From: Lingula anatina
Taxonomy: Eukaryota; Brachiopoda; Lingulata; Lingulida; Lingulidae
Length of the DNA: 64,000 nucleotides
Direction: 5' to 3'
NCBI RefSeq assembly: GCF_001039355.2
Contig: NW_019774125.1
Span: forward strand, 165,516-229,515
Shown: positions 1-13,406 of the stretch, one piece after another
How positions within the stretch are numbered: position 1 is the first letter of the stretch
Layout of the letters: every line of letters starts with the position of its first letter
Notes under the pieces: generated by a model
Seen by the model: the letters and a program-made list of their open reading frames with translations, nothing else
Database searches by the model: none
What the model was told of the DNA's origin: nothing
Made by a program: the position numbers and the translations under genes

Positions 1-30
1 CCCCCCCCCCCCCAAAAAAAAAAAAAAAAG
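1..30. repeat. Poly-C followed by poly-A
   Basis: 13 C then 16 A at the window edge, followed by a further A-rich stretch. Confidence 0.95.
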
Positions 31-760
31 AAAAAAAAGATAAAATAATGCATTCTATAACGCATGATTGTCTTTTATTCTTTTGGTGAGAAAGGCGGGA
101 GGCAGGATTACTAGTCCTGTCTCTGGGAATTGAAGTGGGAGGGGGGCTAGATCCGTCTACATTAAGTAAAATATCAAAGCACCTGTGTTCAGCAAACCTT
201 ATTGTGAATAAATTGCTGAAATGATGAAGATCTAGATTTGTTGTTTCTAAACCAGCGTCTAGATGGTTTCATAACTGTTTTTGCAATAATGGTATGTTTT
301 TACAAGTGGTAGATGATACAAATTCTTTGGGGATATTTGCTCTGAGTACTCTATTCCAGTTGCCTGAAAAGACAAAACCGTCGTCTACAAAGATTTTCGA
401 TCTTTGGTCTATTGCTTAAAACTTGATGGTCAATAGATATTTTAGAAAGTTTGCATGGGTGGTTATACTGAGAAAACCTCCCCGAGGTTCACAGGTTAAT
501 GGACACTGACCTGGCCATTTTCAACTTGATATTTTTTGGAAACGAACGAGGCATTCTTAAAGTAGACGTGAGTTTCCGGGAATCTGAAATGAAACGGCTT
601 CCAAAACGACAGCCCAAAATGTTCCATGTACTAGGTTATTCGACTACATGATGATTTTTAGCTAATAGTTTTTTTTTTGTATTTTTTTCTTTTAACGAAC
701 ACTTAATCATACGTCTGTCAAACTTGCATGATCTATTTGCACCGACACATAATGGAGGCC

Positions 761-1260
761 GTGTCGCTAATGAAGTGACGATTGCAAAGGGATGAGTTCA
801 CTGTAAAGTGCCCGGACCGGTTCTGAACTGGTTTGCTGCAATGCGTTCACACAATTGGTCCAGTATAGAAAAAAAATACGACACCATCTCTCGTGGCCAG
901 ATAATTTGTGTAACTTTGCGACATTTCACCGGACTAACTTTCAATTACATGTCATCGATGGTTATTTTTTTCACGTAATAAAAGCTTTTGCTGCTAAACC
1001 ATAGATCATATAGACAATTAGGGGGAAATTTGCAATTTAATCGACAACGCGGATATCTTGATGACCTAATGCAATCAACTCGTTTGCGCCATAACCGTGG
1101 TGACGTAAGAGTATGTATTTATTCTGGGATGGCTACGAACCGGTTATTTGGAGTGAAATTTAGGGTTGAAACTGAAACAAAAACGAGCCAGAGCCTAATG
1201 ATACAGGTGCACTGTGAACACGAACGCAGATGCTGTGTCGCTAATGAAGTGAAGATTACA
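761..1260. repeat. Short direct repeat pair GTGTCGCTAATGAAGTGA
   Basis: The 18-bp block occurs at 761-778 and 1235-1252 with a similar following base pattern. Origin unknown. Confidence 0.5.
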
Positions 1261-1758
1261 CGCTTCGTCTGTCTGAAAGCTTCTTTGTAAATGTTACAAC
1301 GAAGAGCAAATTAGACTTGCGCAGGAACAATACCCCAGTAACGAATTTCACGGTCTGCAGCGTCCTGAAGCACTGCTGGGTTCGCCAGAAAGAGCGCTTT
1401 CAACTGAAGCGTGTTTGGTACAACACTGTAAAATCCAGGGTTTTAGGGGCTAAAAGGATAAAAAAAAAGTTGTTGAGCAGTGCTAGGCAAATATTAAACA
1501 GTCGACTTGTTTTTTAAACCGTACGCTGGGCACAGAGATGGGAGACTGCTTTTTTATGGAAAGAAGAAGGGGAAGAGGGGTAACTTGGGGGTACCGCTAA
1601 CCTGTAATTTGTTACAAAATTGAATAAAATCTTATTTTTAATTTTTTAACAAATTTCAGAGACCCCTGTCGGAGTGTGGGGTAGGCCTACCTCCTCCGAA
1701 GTCAAAGGAGAAGCTTGTTTTATGTAGATACAAATAAATCAATGTTTTTTTTAATGTT

Positions 1759-1760
<2 letters not shown>

Positions 1761-1793
<33 letters not shown>
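1761..1793. repeat. (CT)n microsatellite
   Basis: About 16 units. Confidence 0.97.
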
Positions 1794-1795
<2 letters not shown>

Positions 1796-3942
1796 TTAAT
1801 CATAATTATTTCATTTTGGAGATTCGTTTTAGTAGCATCTGTTTTCGTCTAAAAAAAAGGATGGAAGGGGATATAAACGTGTTTTAGGCCAAGGATTTAG
1901 AGATGCTCGTGGACAAGTTTGAAGGAAATGGTGATGTGTAGACAAAGAAAATATGACTCAGGGACGTTTTTGGACGCGGAAACGTGATTGCTATCAATGG
2001 TGTAGATGTAATATAGAAATAAGAGGGATGTATACACGTACAGCTCTGACTGAAACGAGCATGATTATATGTATATAACCTCTTTTGCTGCAAGAAGTGC
2101 TGCAATCAGGAATGATAAATAATGATGAAAGAAACTGAGAGAGAGAGCGACACAAGTCTGAAAGGATAGAGGTTATCACTGAACTATATTCGAATCCCTG
2201 TCCTAATGGGATCATTTAGAGCGAATCGATAAGATGGCCCCTAGGAAAAAAAAACTGAAGCAAAAACTATGCAGTTTGTCCTTCATGCACAAGAGTACAA
2301 ATGTGAGAAATGGTGGTACATGTAGTTCTATTATGCTTTGTGTGTTCTAGAAATGTTCTTTTGTGATTTGGTTCTTGAAATAAAAAATGTATTTGTTCTG
2401 CCTATATGAAAATATTTCCATCGGCGCTGGCTTGAGTAAAGAGATGCTGTGATGTGTCCTTGAGCAAAAATAAAAAGGAATTTTTGGAATAACGTTTACG
2501 TAAAAATCTGGTCTTGACTTTGCTCCGTCTGTCTTTGCGAATGTGCACCACGCTTGCTTGTTCTCAAAATTGCCATTCCGAATTTTATCAGTGTTTTATG
2601 AAATTTGTACATAGCACGCTGCCATTGTGATGGAGTACATGTATTGAACATGTCACATACCATTGTTTTGCTAGTGCGGAAACTATTTAGCAGAATTTAT
2701 GTCGATCGCTGCGAGCTATTAGGTTCCCAGTCTACAGAGATCGTCGTCTCTGTATTCATGGTATCATGATTTAAGTACACATGTTTCTGACTCGCAGATA
2801 TGCCATAAAATGTCATTGTTTCTGAATAAACTTGGGAAGCAAAAAGGGATTGAATACCTGATGCACAATATAGCTGATATACTCCCATGCATACATCGTA
2901 TAATACATGGTATGCATATAATTTTTACACTATGAATATCATCAAATGCTATCAAGCATATATATGAAATATTTGTGTATGTACGGTGTGTGTATATGTG
3001 TATCGTGAAGAAATTCCAAAATCGCAGTTCGAAATTAGAGATAATTTTAAGATGCCTCGTATGGCGACATCCTTCATTTCTAAAACAATTTCTAGAATGC
3101 ACTGCCGACTGTTTTTTTTTTTTTTTTTTTCTCCCACGAGTGAGTTTATCCACCCTGCCACACGACATCTCTCCTCATCAAAGAAGAAATAATACTAAAA
3201 TAATCTGCTTATCCTCAACAGAAACTTAGCCATGTTTCTGTTCGTAAGATTCCGTGTTGATTTAAACCAGGGCGACATTTTAATGTCTGTGCTGGGTTAT
3301 TGGTTCCATTAAGCTGTAATTTAGGTCTGGCAAACATATTTTCCTCTAAATATTTGACATTTACGTATCGTTTTGAAACATCGCAGAAAAATGGTCTCCT
3401 TGAATTGATTTGAAGGATTCTTCCGTGAAAGGTTTGGCGTGCCTCATGCACTTAATCTTGCTACTTGTCTACAGGAGGAAAACCTGCCCACAATCCCCTT
3501 TAAATATGTGTTTGTGGCAGCGTGCGATACATGTGGGCTCAAAACCTCAACCATGGGCTCGATAACAAAGCGATGAAATTAATCTGTGCTTGTGTGTGTA
3601 TGCATGTATGTATGTTTTGATAAGCAAAGACCAACTTTCAATTTCTGTATTTTCGGATGTTCTATTTTTCATAGGACCGATTTAGATATGCCAAAGGCGA
3701 TGAAAATGTCCGTTTTGCGCAACTCCTATTTTGTCAATTATTGCTTGATTTACAACAAATACATTTTGTTAAAAATATTATCTGGTTTAAATCTTTATAC
3801 ACATTAATGTTTAATCTTAAGGTTCGAATGGAAAATGGAGGCGTGCGAAAATTCTAGATTTCGATTTGTTGTCATTGGTGTCAAACAGGGATATCACAAT
3901 TACGCCCTTGTGGTCTTTTTTATTGATTTCTACATTGTTTTA

Positions 3943-4010
3943 AGGTCGGGTAGCTGAGTGCTTAAGAAAGTTGTGTCGCCAGCCCAGATTTAAGCCACCT
4001 GAATGAGCGA
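3943..4010 (+). other. Possible tRNA-derived SINE fragment
   Basis: GGTCGGGTAGCTGAGTGCTT resembles an A-box segment. About 35 bp on, AGATTTAAGCC is a poor B-box. No acceptor stem was found, so it is not a functional tRNA. Confidence 0.2.
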
Positions 4011-4407
4011 AGAACTGATTTAACTTTTATTACTTTTAACTAACCTAAAGGTGGCTAACTTGTACAAACATTTAAGTACTGTACTATTGCCCTTTCTCGT
4101 ATTCGTTGTTTCTGGAACCAGGAGTCAGAAATTGAATATATATTGCCTCAGTGCAAAATTGTATTGATCGAATAACTGCAAAAACATGATACACGAAACA
4201 AAAGCAAATGTTACGGTAACGAAATGGCACATCTGCAAATATCTGGCTTCTTTTTTTAATTGAGAAACCTGGTTACATTTGACTGATGAAGCCCATTACA
4301 AAGAAGAAACAAGATCTCTGTTGCGTGTCTCCCTGCAAAGTATATAAAGCATGAAAGCTCTGTACGCTCTATGCTACTCCATGATTCACATAAATGCACG
4401 CATTGGT

Positions 4408-4409
<2 letters not shown>

Positions 4410-4452
<43 letters not shown>
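4410..4452. repeat. (GA)n microsatellite
   Basis: About 21 units. Confidence 0.97.
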
Positions 4453-4456
<4 letters not shown>

Positions 4457-5384
4457 TTTGGTGTAATGATGAGAGCATCGTTTTTATCATTCTTTTATTT
4501 AAAAGCTATTTATTGATCGCCTTGACATACAGAGATAAAGACAACACAATACAACACCAATAAGATGCAATACAATGCATTATAATTTATCATTTTAATT
4601 GGCCTTTAAGTTTGAATTGTACCCTTTAAATATTAGAACTGACCAAAAAAGTTAATAAGAAAACTGACGAGAAAGACTGTATGACCATTGGCTTTGATCA
4701 GCTTGTCGCAAAAGTAAAAGCTTACCATAAATTACTCTTAGTCACCCAAGTGCTCTAATAGATATAATAGGTTTTAATTGAATTATCCCATAATTTATAA
4801 GTGTGTGAAAGCCATAACTGGGCGTTGCGGACTACCACCGCCCTTATTTTCCATGATGAGATCTGACGAGTAAAAACAAGGCACATCTGTCGGTAAAGTC
4901 TCTCACGCGACAATGACTTTTAAAAAAGCCATCTCTTTGTGTGGTCGAGTTACGAAACAGAATACGCAACATTGGAGACAATGGCAATTTCATCGGGTGA
5001 TTCGTGCCTAAGTGTTGCCAATCCTAATCACAGTCGATCAACATTTAATCAATCTATTTGTATGACGTTTGTTTTCAGATGGTATCATGTAGTTGAAGCT
5101 GAGACTAACAATAAACCTTTTCATATTGATGTATATAATCGGAAGCGGAGCAAGACATCAGCGCGAGCAGGTTGAGGTTTTTGGCACTTTACTCCACGAT
5201 GTTTTATCTATTTAATTTCAATGCTATGTTGTTTGTTGGGTCATTTATTTGTTTCTTGATATTTATACGTCTTGCTAATACCTCTCAAAGCACGTTTAGA
5301 ATTGTCTTTGGGGAATGGGCGGGACCGCCCATTATCCGCCACTGCTATTGGATGCCATGGGACTCACCCGAGAAAACATAAAAC

Positions 5385-5580
5385 GAAGCATTGCGTGACG
5401 TCACACGCCATTTGAAAACATGCAAGGATTTTCTTAAAGTTGGGTTGATTTTCTAGGAAAACAGGTGGAACTGTATGCGCCGGAATCTCGCCCTAAACAC
5501 GCAAAATATAAAAGTGACACGCAAGATATGGTGTTTTTCATCTGTTGTGCAACAGTCTGTTGTTCGATAAAATGGAATGA
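5385..5580. repeat. Diverged direct repeat, member 1
   Basis: Shares CGTCAYACGMCATTTGAAAACATGC-like and TTGTGCAACAGTCTG-like blocks, in order, with 6050-6225. Unknown repeat family. Confidence 0.45.
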
Positions 5581-5814
5581 AAGCAACCTGAACATATTCG
5601 CAGATAAATGCAGTCGGCTTGTATCTGCACTTGTTAGTCTGCCATTTTTTTTTTTACTACACTTTCTTCAAAATCTCATTTAATTTTAGTTAAGTTGCGA
5701 GACGTTGAGCTATCCTGGATGATATGATGTTGATCTTAGTGTTGCTCCAGAGTGAAGCATTTGGTGCTGAGAATAATCAGAACCTTTTAATGACTTATCT
5801 GACATCTATGGCTG

Positions 5815-6019
5815 CATTCCCAGAGCTTTTAGATCGATCTATCCCCGCGGGGAGTCTCACTAGATTACTGTCAGATAATCCAGCTTAAATGTCCGTCCCG
5901 CCTACTACAAGCTGTAAGGGGGTAAATAACTTTCGTGTCCGCTCGGCTGACAGCTATTTAGCGTGAACCCCCAGGGAGTTAGGCCGATCTAAAGTAGATC
6001 GATCTAATCTCTGGAAATG
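5815..6019. mobile_element. MITE family 2, TTAGATCGATCT ends
   Basis: A 205-bp element with inverted ends: CATTCCCAGAG...TTAGATCGATCT at the left and AGATCGATCTAATCTCTGG at the right. The interior contains CCGCGGGGAGTCTCAC and AACCCCCAGGGAGTTAG. Confidence 0.75.
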
Positions 6020-6049
6020 GGGTCTATTAGTTATTGCCTATAGACATGT

Positions 6050-6225
6050 ACTTCGCGACGTCATACGACATTGGAAAACATGCTAGAACCCGCTAGAAGA
6101 TAGGTAAAAACTCTATGGACCAGGAATGTCGTCTTAGAAAGTCATACTAAAGTAACACACAAAATGTGGCTATTTCGGACCGTTGTGTAACAGACTGCTA
6201 GTCGACAAAACTAACACAAAACAGC
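6050..6225. repeat. Diverged direct repeat, member 2
   Basis: Carries GACGTCATACGACATTGGAA and TTGTGTAACAGACTGCTAGTC in the same order as 5385-5580. Confidence 0.45.
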
Positions 6226-6913
6226 CAGAAAAGATTTTGAGAATAGATATTTCATATTCGACACCTTCTAATGTGGCTGCTATTAGTGATTGTCTATAGA
6301 AATGCATATGGTCTGTTTCAATGGTAGAATAGGCCCCGAGCTGTGGTGAATATTTCCCTCTCTTTTGATTTAGATATGCTGAAATGGCAAAGCCAGTCCA
6401 CAGAGTCAATACCACGAATTTCACGACAGCTTGTCGGTTTTCCGTTCCTTAATCTTGCGGGATGAAAGCAGAGGCCAAATGTTTGCACATTCTTTGGTTT
6501 AATCTGGTTTATGGAAAATTTAGCAAAACCTATGCTTGACGTGGGCTTGGAAAATCCTTTTTCTCTGAGCCCCCGCCTTCACTCCAGTTCACCTCCAGCT
6601 AAAATGACCACCCACCTTCACGTCTTACACCACTACACGTCACTTCCGGTACAATTCTGTCTCCTCCGGTACCCTCTATTCAAGGCAATCAACAACGGAT
6701 GTTCTTTTTCAATCAAGTTTGTGATAGAAGTAATTTTTAGCACGCAGTTGAATGTAATGCATGTAACGTTTATGTATTTTTAACATTTCTCAGATCTCTT
6801 TGGTTAACAACGATAAATGTTATGTTGCATTTAGGTATTGACAATAAATGGAAGAACAAGTATATCTATATTAAACAATATTTTATTATTTTACATTTCA
6901 TCCAGAAAAATAT

Positions 6914-6939
6914 GATGATAATAATAATAATAATAATAA
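6914..6939. repeat. (TAA)n microsatellite
   Basis: About eight units. Confidence 0.95.
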
Positions 6940-7836
6940 GACCAACAGCACCAAGATACAATATTGCCTGCCTCAAAATCTGTCTTAACTAATCGACGTT
7001 CAAACTATCTCTTTTAGGTTCACTACAAAAGAAAATGCACTATGAAATACACTAAAAAGAAAAATTATCAAAACACCATTACCAGAAGTACAAAACAGAA
7101 TTGCTTAATTGAGTTATTATTTCATCCACTGGGTCGTATTTGGCGCCATTTTTAAATGTTTCAAGCGTAAACCTTAAAATTTGTACTTTATACTACACGT
7201 TGCGTTCACAATAAGGAAACAGCATCGACATTTGTGACTAAATAGGAAGTTATAAATTTGTAACTTGGAGCCATTATCTTGAATAACATTTAATGCTTAT
7301 TTGGTAAAATACTTAACTCACATTCCGGCAAAACCCATAGGAAGAATGCTGTAAGTTAAAATCACGAGAAAGGACAGGAAGATTGCCCATTAAAAATCGT
7401 ATATGATAAATTAGTAAATACTGCGAGAGAATATAGATTGATGCTAAAAAGCTAAGCGACTTGCCACCATTACTGCGCGTAATATCACTTATTTATTATA
7501 CATTTATACGTGACATAAAAGCTAAAAGCGATTTATTCTTAACATATTGTGTACGTTATATATTTGTATCGACAGGCTGGATCGTTGACAAGCAGAAATT
7601 TTCTAATGCGCGATGGAAATCAAATCATAAACATAAACAAAACAAAGAGCTACATCCGATGATAGCCAATAACTTGAGACTATGTAGCCACTGTATATAT
7701 CCGATTAAATCCTCCAAATCAATCATATAATTAATCCATTTAATCATTATTATCATAAAGTTTAATGAAATAACTATACCATACAAGCAAACATTCGAAG
7801 TTCACCCAAAGCTTGTGTGTCGTGAAACACTTGCAC

Positions 7837-8247
7837 CCCATTTCCTTAGATTTTTAGATCGATCTATCCCTGTGGGGAGTCTCACTAGATTACTGTCAGC
7901 TTAGCCGGCTTTAGCGTCTGTCCCGCCTACTAAAAGCTGTAAGGGGGTAATTAACTATGGTGCCCGCTCCGCTGACTGCAATTAAGGGTCTATTCCCACA
8001 ACTTTAGATCGATCTATCACCGCGGGGACTCTCACCAGACTACCGTCAGATAATCCCCCTTAAGTGTCCGTCCCCGCCCACTACAAGCCGTAAGGGGCAA
8101 TTAACTTTCGTGTCCGCCCGGCTGACAGCTATTCAGCGCGAACCCCCAGGGAGTTAGGTCGATCCAAAGTAGGTCGATCTAATCTATGGAAATGGGGTGT
8201 TAGCGTGAACCCCCAGGGAGTTAGATCGATCTAAATCTCTGGGAAAG
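7837..8247. mobile_element. MITE family 2, outer copy interrupted by an inner copy
   Basis: The left part (7837-7991) and right part (8197-8247) belong to one family 2 copy. A second family 2 copy (7992-8196) sits inside it. Confidence 0.7.
7992..8196. mobile_element. MITE family 2, inner nested copy
   Basis: Collinear with 5815-6019, from TATTCCCACAACTTTAGATC to TCTATGGAAATGGGG. Confidence 0.7.
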
Positions 8248-9380
8248 CACCCTTGGATGGCGACTGTTGCTTTCTCTACTATAAGAAAATATTAAAACAA
8301 ATATCAAAAGAGCAACCATTCCCAATATTCGGATTCTCGGTGCCACAAACCCACCCTATGTCTGGGCACACTGTGCGTGCGCATTGCATGTCGCTTGTGC
8401 CTCACTAAAACGCGCTCATCCTGAAGTCATGTGACCAGAATGAACTCCATAAACTTTCACAACCAGAAATAACACGAACCATTACATCCAGTTTCAAGCA
8501 TAAAGCGATGTGAACATTACAGCCATGTTCACGGATTGGCACGTAGGATGGGCCTACCATTACTGTTCTTCTCAAAGGCGTCATGCCGTGGGACACGCAT
8601 GCGCAAACAATTAGCTCTGAAGCTTACGCTTGCATAGGTTTGAGCGTCTTGAACTTGATACTTATACCTCTAGTAACTTTCATAGGCAACGATTAACTTA
8701 AATTATTCCATTAGTCGACAAAAATGCAAATTTACATAACTTTGCAAAAAGTTTTACAAAGAATATGCTGCCAAACTGTCTCCTCCTGCAAAGGGCTCGA
8801 AGCCATCATGGCTTCCTCGAATCTCACTCCCCTCCATGACTTTGTCGCAAAAACACCTCAGAAGAGTCTGTCGTCTGCCGCCTTCTCTCTCTCTTTATAT
8901 GTATGCCAACCCAAGTCTATGAATATCTTACGTTTGATTTTAAACTCAGCATTAGGCTAAATATGTTTATATACACTATATTTTTACATATCCAAAGAGA
9001 TGGTATTTCAATTGAGGCTTCGGACATCATGGGGTGTTCTTGGCTGAGAGACAATCCACTTGGAAGTAAACATGTTTCTGAAGAAAATGGCAGTCAGTAT
9101 GATTGATCACAGTAACAGTAAAAGACACCACCAAAACACCATTGAGAGGAATTAAGTCTTAACGAAGCCATCGATCTCTCTCTCTGATCATCTCTCTCTG
9201 TGATTATGTCTTTGCTTCCTTTTTAAGTCTCATGTCAGTATTTTTTTTACATTCGATACAAGTCCAGTGACAGAAAGGGCCAGAGGCAGAGACAGGAGCC
9301 ATGTAGACCAAACATCACAGATTTAGACTATTTTTCACCACGGCGTCTTGGAAAAAGGTGCCTTACTTGGAGTTGAGTAA

Positions 9381-9386
9381 TTTATT
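9381..9386 (-). promoter_or_regulatory. AATAAA overlapping the gene 1 stop codon
   Basis: The hexamer starts on the A of the TGA stop. If used, it would give a 3' UTR of only a few tens of bases. I saw no better hexamer in the next few hundred bases downstream. Confidence 0.3.
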
Positions 9387-9550
9387 CACGATGTCCTCCA
9401 GGTGAGGAAAAATGCAAGTCCAAGTTGTAAACAAACATTTACGAAAAGAAGAGTAAGCGTGGGTGCGTCTTGCACGTGGGCCGTACTTCTGGCGCTCTCC
9501 TGTCTATTGGTGCCTTCTCCGGGAGACGACGTTGCTCCGGAAGCTGAGCT
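9386..9550 (-). CDS. Gene 1 exon 6: linker, hydrophobic C-terminus and stop
   Basis: The acceptor TTCATTTTATTCAG is pyrimidine-rich. It encodes 54 residues: a Ser/Gly/Thr/Glu-rich linker, then DAPTLTLLFVNVC and LQLGLAFFLTWRTS before TGA. The hydrophobic run followed by four residues fits a GPI signal. An AATAAA begins on the last base of the stop codon (9386-9381). Confidence 0.85.
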   Translation of the reverse strand, partial: SSASGATSSPGEGTNRQESARSTAHVQDAPTLTLLFVNVCLQLGLAFFLTWRTS

Positions 9551-9749
9551 CTGAATAAAATGAAGATGAAAGACAAATAGATTGAATTGAAAAAGAAAAG
9601 AACATGACTTTCTTTTCACTTTGGTTGGATTTTACTGATTCTGTTTCTTAATTTGAAACCTTTTTCTTTGCAAAAAAAAACAAACTAAAACCAGTGCGGG
9701 ATTCGCCAGAAGATCAATTGTGACACACACATATACACAACAAATATAA

Positions 9750-9790
<41 letters not shown>

Positions 9791-10164
9791 GTTGTACCTT
9801 TGTCGTCCCAGCGAGTGCTTTACTTGAGCAAGTTTGACTGAGGTCTAGCGCTGTGTTCACTAATACATCAGTTATAGTGGAGGCTTCTGGACCACATTTA
9901 GCAAATATATTATCTTTTACACAGTTTAGGAAGTCGTCCAAACGTCTGTAAAAAAAAAATCGCACCTGTGATGACCTTAATAATGGTTTACCATGTTTTT
10001 GATAAAATATCCATTAAGTATAATAATTAAATATAATAAAAAGAACATAAAATATGCTTGCATTCACAACGCCTGCCATTGAGCTTCTAAATTAATTGTT
10101 AACCCTCCGAAGTTCCGATAATGTCATATTGCAGATAATATAAAGCCTGCTTCATTAATCCCCC

Positions 10165-10220
<56 letters not shown>

Positions 10221-13200
10221 AAGGTTCATGGTATTATCTTTTATACTTTGACAATACCATGAAAAAGAACCATGCAAAATACTAAAAAATATTTTACTTA
10301 CATACAAACAATCTGAACAGCGGCTTGTTGTCCAATTTTAGCATTATACGTGACGTCATCAGAAACTGTGTAATACGTACGATAGCAATTTTCGGAATAT
10401 TTTTTTTGTGCGATGTAACAATTCTGATGCATGGCATACACTGAAAGTAAAAAGTTAAAGTGGTATTTCAAATATTGTGCTCTAATATTGTGCTAATTGT
10501 ATAAAGGGAAACGGATCCTTGTAAAAGTTTTTAAAGACGGCTTCTTAAAAGCTGTTAATTATACAGTGCAAGGAGTAAATATTTGATTCCTTTAAACAAC
10601 GAGAAATTATGCTCTCAGAAAGCTTGATTAAAATTCAAATAAGGTATGAGTATTGTCCATTGTGTAAATAAGTGAAAACAACACAAATAATTTCAAGATA
10701 ACTCCCCTTAAGACGTTTCAATACACCATTTATACAATACATTGAAACATATAAAATTTATTACCGTTACCTTCGTATAGTTTAGGATGGGTGCAGAGTT
10801 CTTGAAAATTGGTCATATTATATAAATAAGTTTGGACTTGTGACTTCGTCTCTGGGCACATTTTGATCATAAATTCGAGACACCGGGTTCCTTGATCGTA
10901 TCCCCTGAAAAATATTTAAGTAAAGTATATTTTAGTTAAGCAGTAAAGCACGCGCGTGTGTGTGTGCGCGCGCGGGCTCGAGTGCACGTGCTTAAATGGT
11001 TGAACAGACATGTTACGCACGTAATATCCATTGGCCAATTCCATTTACGCTACTATAACAAATAGAAAAAAAGGAGTTGATAAAATCTTAATATTACTTT
11101 AAAAAAGTGAACATGCTTATTAAAAGGAAATGGTATTTGCAATACATAAGTCTACGAGGATCCCGCGCTATCAATTAAATCTGTGAAGGTCCCTGGACTC
11201 ATGGTGAACAAATAGCATAAAGTGCGTAGATCGATTTTCCAGTAGCTTTCTTTTTGTTTCAGAGTTTTGTGTCCTGACATAAGCGGTTGAAGCTATTTAA
11301 AGTGAATGTTATACCACTTATACCGGGAACACAAAGGAAGCAGTGAGGTATATATTCAAAATGAGCGGTTAACATTCGTACTAAAATGACAAGAAAACCT
11401 GCTGTGACGTGAAAACTATGTTTTGACGTCATTGTTTAAAATGACGTCACAACAAATGTAGATTGTCGTGGCGTCACCATTATTGTTAAGGTATGCTTTG
11501 TGTGGATTTCAAAGATGCCTTTATAATGGTTTCCTCAGTTTGATCTAATCTGTTTATTTAATGGACTAAAGGTTTCCTCCAAACAGTACACCAAGCACCG
11601 ATGAAAAAAAAAAAAGAAAAAGGAAAAGAAAAAATGCTTCTTGAATTCTGATCACCACTTTCGCAAACAAACACGAAGTAGATTTAATGCAGCAACTTTA
11701 CACCGACGTAAAGCTGTTTTTTTTTTTCATAGAGTGAATCTAAGAACGCCACATGATTCAATGCACACACATTTGTATGAATAGATATTTTAAAAACGCC
11801 AATCTGTCCTTTACATCACTAATTTGCTTCTGATACTATGTTATGTATGGGCAAAACATAAAATTGACTCCTCGGGGGAAGAATATCAGGCTTACCACCC
11901 TGTGTATTGAAGTATAGACAATAAACACAAGAGTACACATCATTTATCTTCTTCGTTCTCCATCACCATCAAGACCCTGAATGTCAGGGTGTCCCTTCGA
12001 AGCTCAAATCTGCACACCTGGCGAACTTTACACGTGGATGCACACGCAGGCTGTTTTTTGGGGTGTACGGGTCAGAAATTTTGCTGCTTCAAAATATCAA
12101 ATGTCAGATCAGGATTATGAGACCATGTGGGTTTATACAGTTTATGGTTTATTTATTGCCACCTGTCCGTGCTAACTAATGCGGTCCTTTGAGTACGGAC
12201 CCCTGCCGCTTGAAAGGTACTTAATAGCAGAAACTGTATATACTTTTTATTGTTAAAGGCCATCAAGTTATCTTCCCCATTTTCTGCTTTATGATCACGC
12301 TGATGTTGGAGAAAGGGGGTCAGTACTTCTCTGCCTAATACGAGGGTGATAAATTGTATATATGTCTTTAATAATAATAAGATAATAATAAAATTGATTA
12401 CTCTTACGTAAAAAAGCATGATATGAACCTCAGCAAACAGCTGAGGTCGTATGCGTTTTATTCCAGAATTATCACTTTAAGTTTTGCATCTTATTTACAG
12501 CACAACTTTCCGTCTTAAAACTCCAGTTATCGGTTATCTCGGATGGATCTTATGGAAACTATTTATTCTTTATTAGCTGAAATTTATATGAACATTGCTA
12601 AACTCATATCTTCCCGTTACTCGAAAAAATATCCTTTCCGAAAACGTCCTAGTTGTGCCGAGTCTACAATAGCTGGAAGACAATACCATATCCAAGCATT
12701 CGCTCAACTAATACCCATCCTTTCAAATAGCATTCCTCTGGCGTCCTCGCTCAACCTCGAAACATTAAGTGGTTTTCCGAGTATGTATCACGCAGCATGT
12801 TTGCTTAAGCACTATAAATTAATAGAAAAAACACACAACTGGCAAGTGCCAAACAGCCAGAGGACTACCATGCGTGTATCCTGTTATCTGAAATTAAATT
12901 CTTCATCATTATTTACTTGTTATTGGGTTTTAAGCGGTAATCGTATGTTTGAAACCTGACACTTATTGGTATTTATAAGGGTAGGCCGGGGTTTAATGTA
13001 TTATAAATCAACGGGGCAGACTGGTTCTGAAGAGTTTGGAGAGGTGGAAACGCCAAAGTCAAGTACTGCTCGATTTTTCTATTTTTTTTTTCAAGAAATA
13101 TTGTTAAGCTTTCTGGGCAAGAAGATCTCTTTTTCATTCTTTCCTACTTCTTCTTCTTCTCAGTGTTGTCATTATCATTATTATAACAGCTATAAGCTAT

Positions 13201-13353
13201 GTAATACGTGTGTCTATCAGTAATAATGGCGGCCATAAGATAACTACTTTACCTCCCTCCTCTCCCTATCTTGCCGTCCATAACTCCCTCCCCTCCCTCA
13301 CCACCCCCCACCCCAACCCCCTCTCTCTCTCCCCCCCCTCTCTCTCTCTCCCC

Positions 13354-13406
<53 letters not shown>

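Larger units (their letters stand above)
1300..9380. other. 3' flank of gene 1: no convincing exon
   Basis: Apart from the repeats listed separately, I see only short chance open frames without paired splice sites. 8340-8620 is somewhat GC-richer, but nothing in it is recognisable. Confidence 0.6.

Noticed and set aside
3943-4010. Functional tRNA gene
   Set aside because: Only an A-box-like segment is convincing; no acceptor or T stem can be formed.
10348-10355. TGACGTCA in gene 1 exon 4
   Set aside because: Explained by coding sequence; not counted as a regulatory site.
12543-12959. 138-codon plus-strand open frame
   Set aside because: It lies in gene 1 intron 2 on the opposite strand, has no splice partners or recognisable domain, and its length is within chance for a 64 kb AT-rich window.
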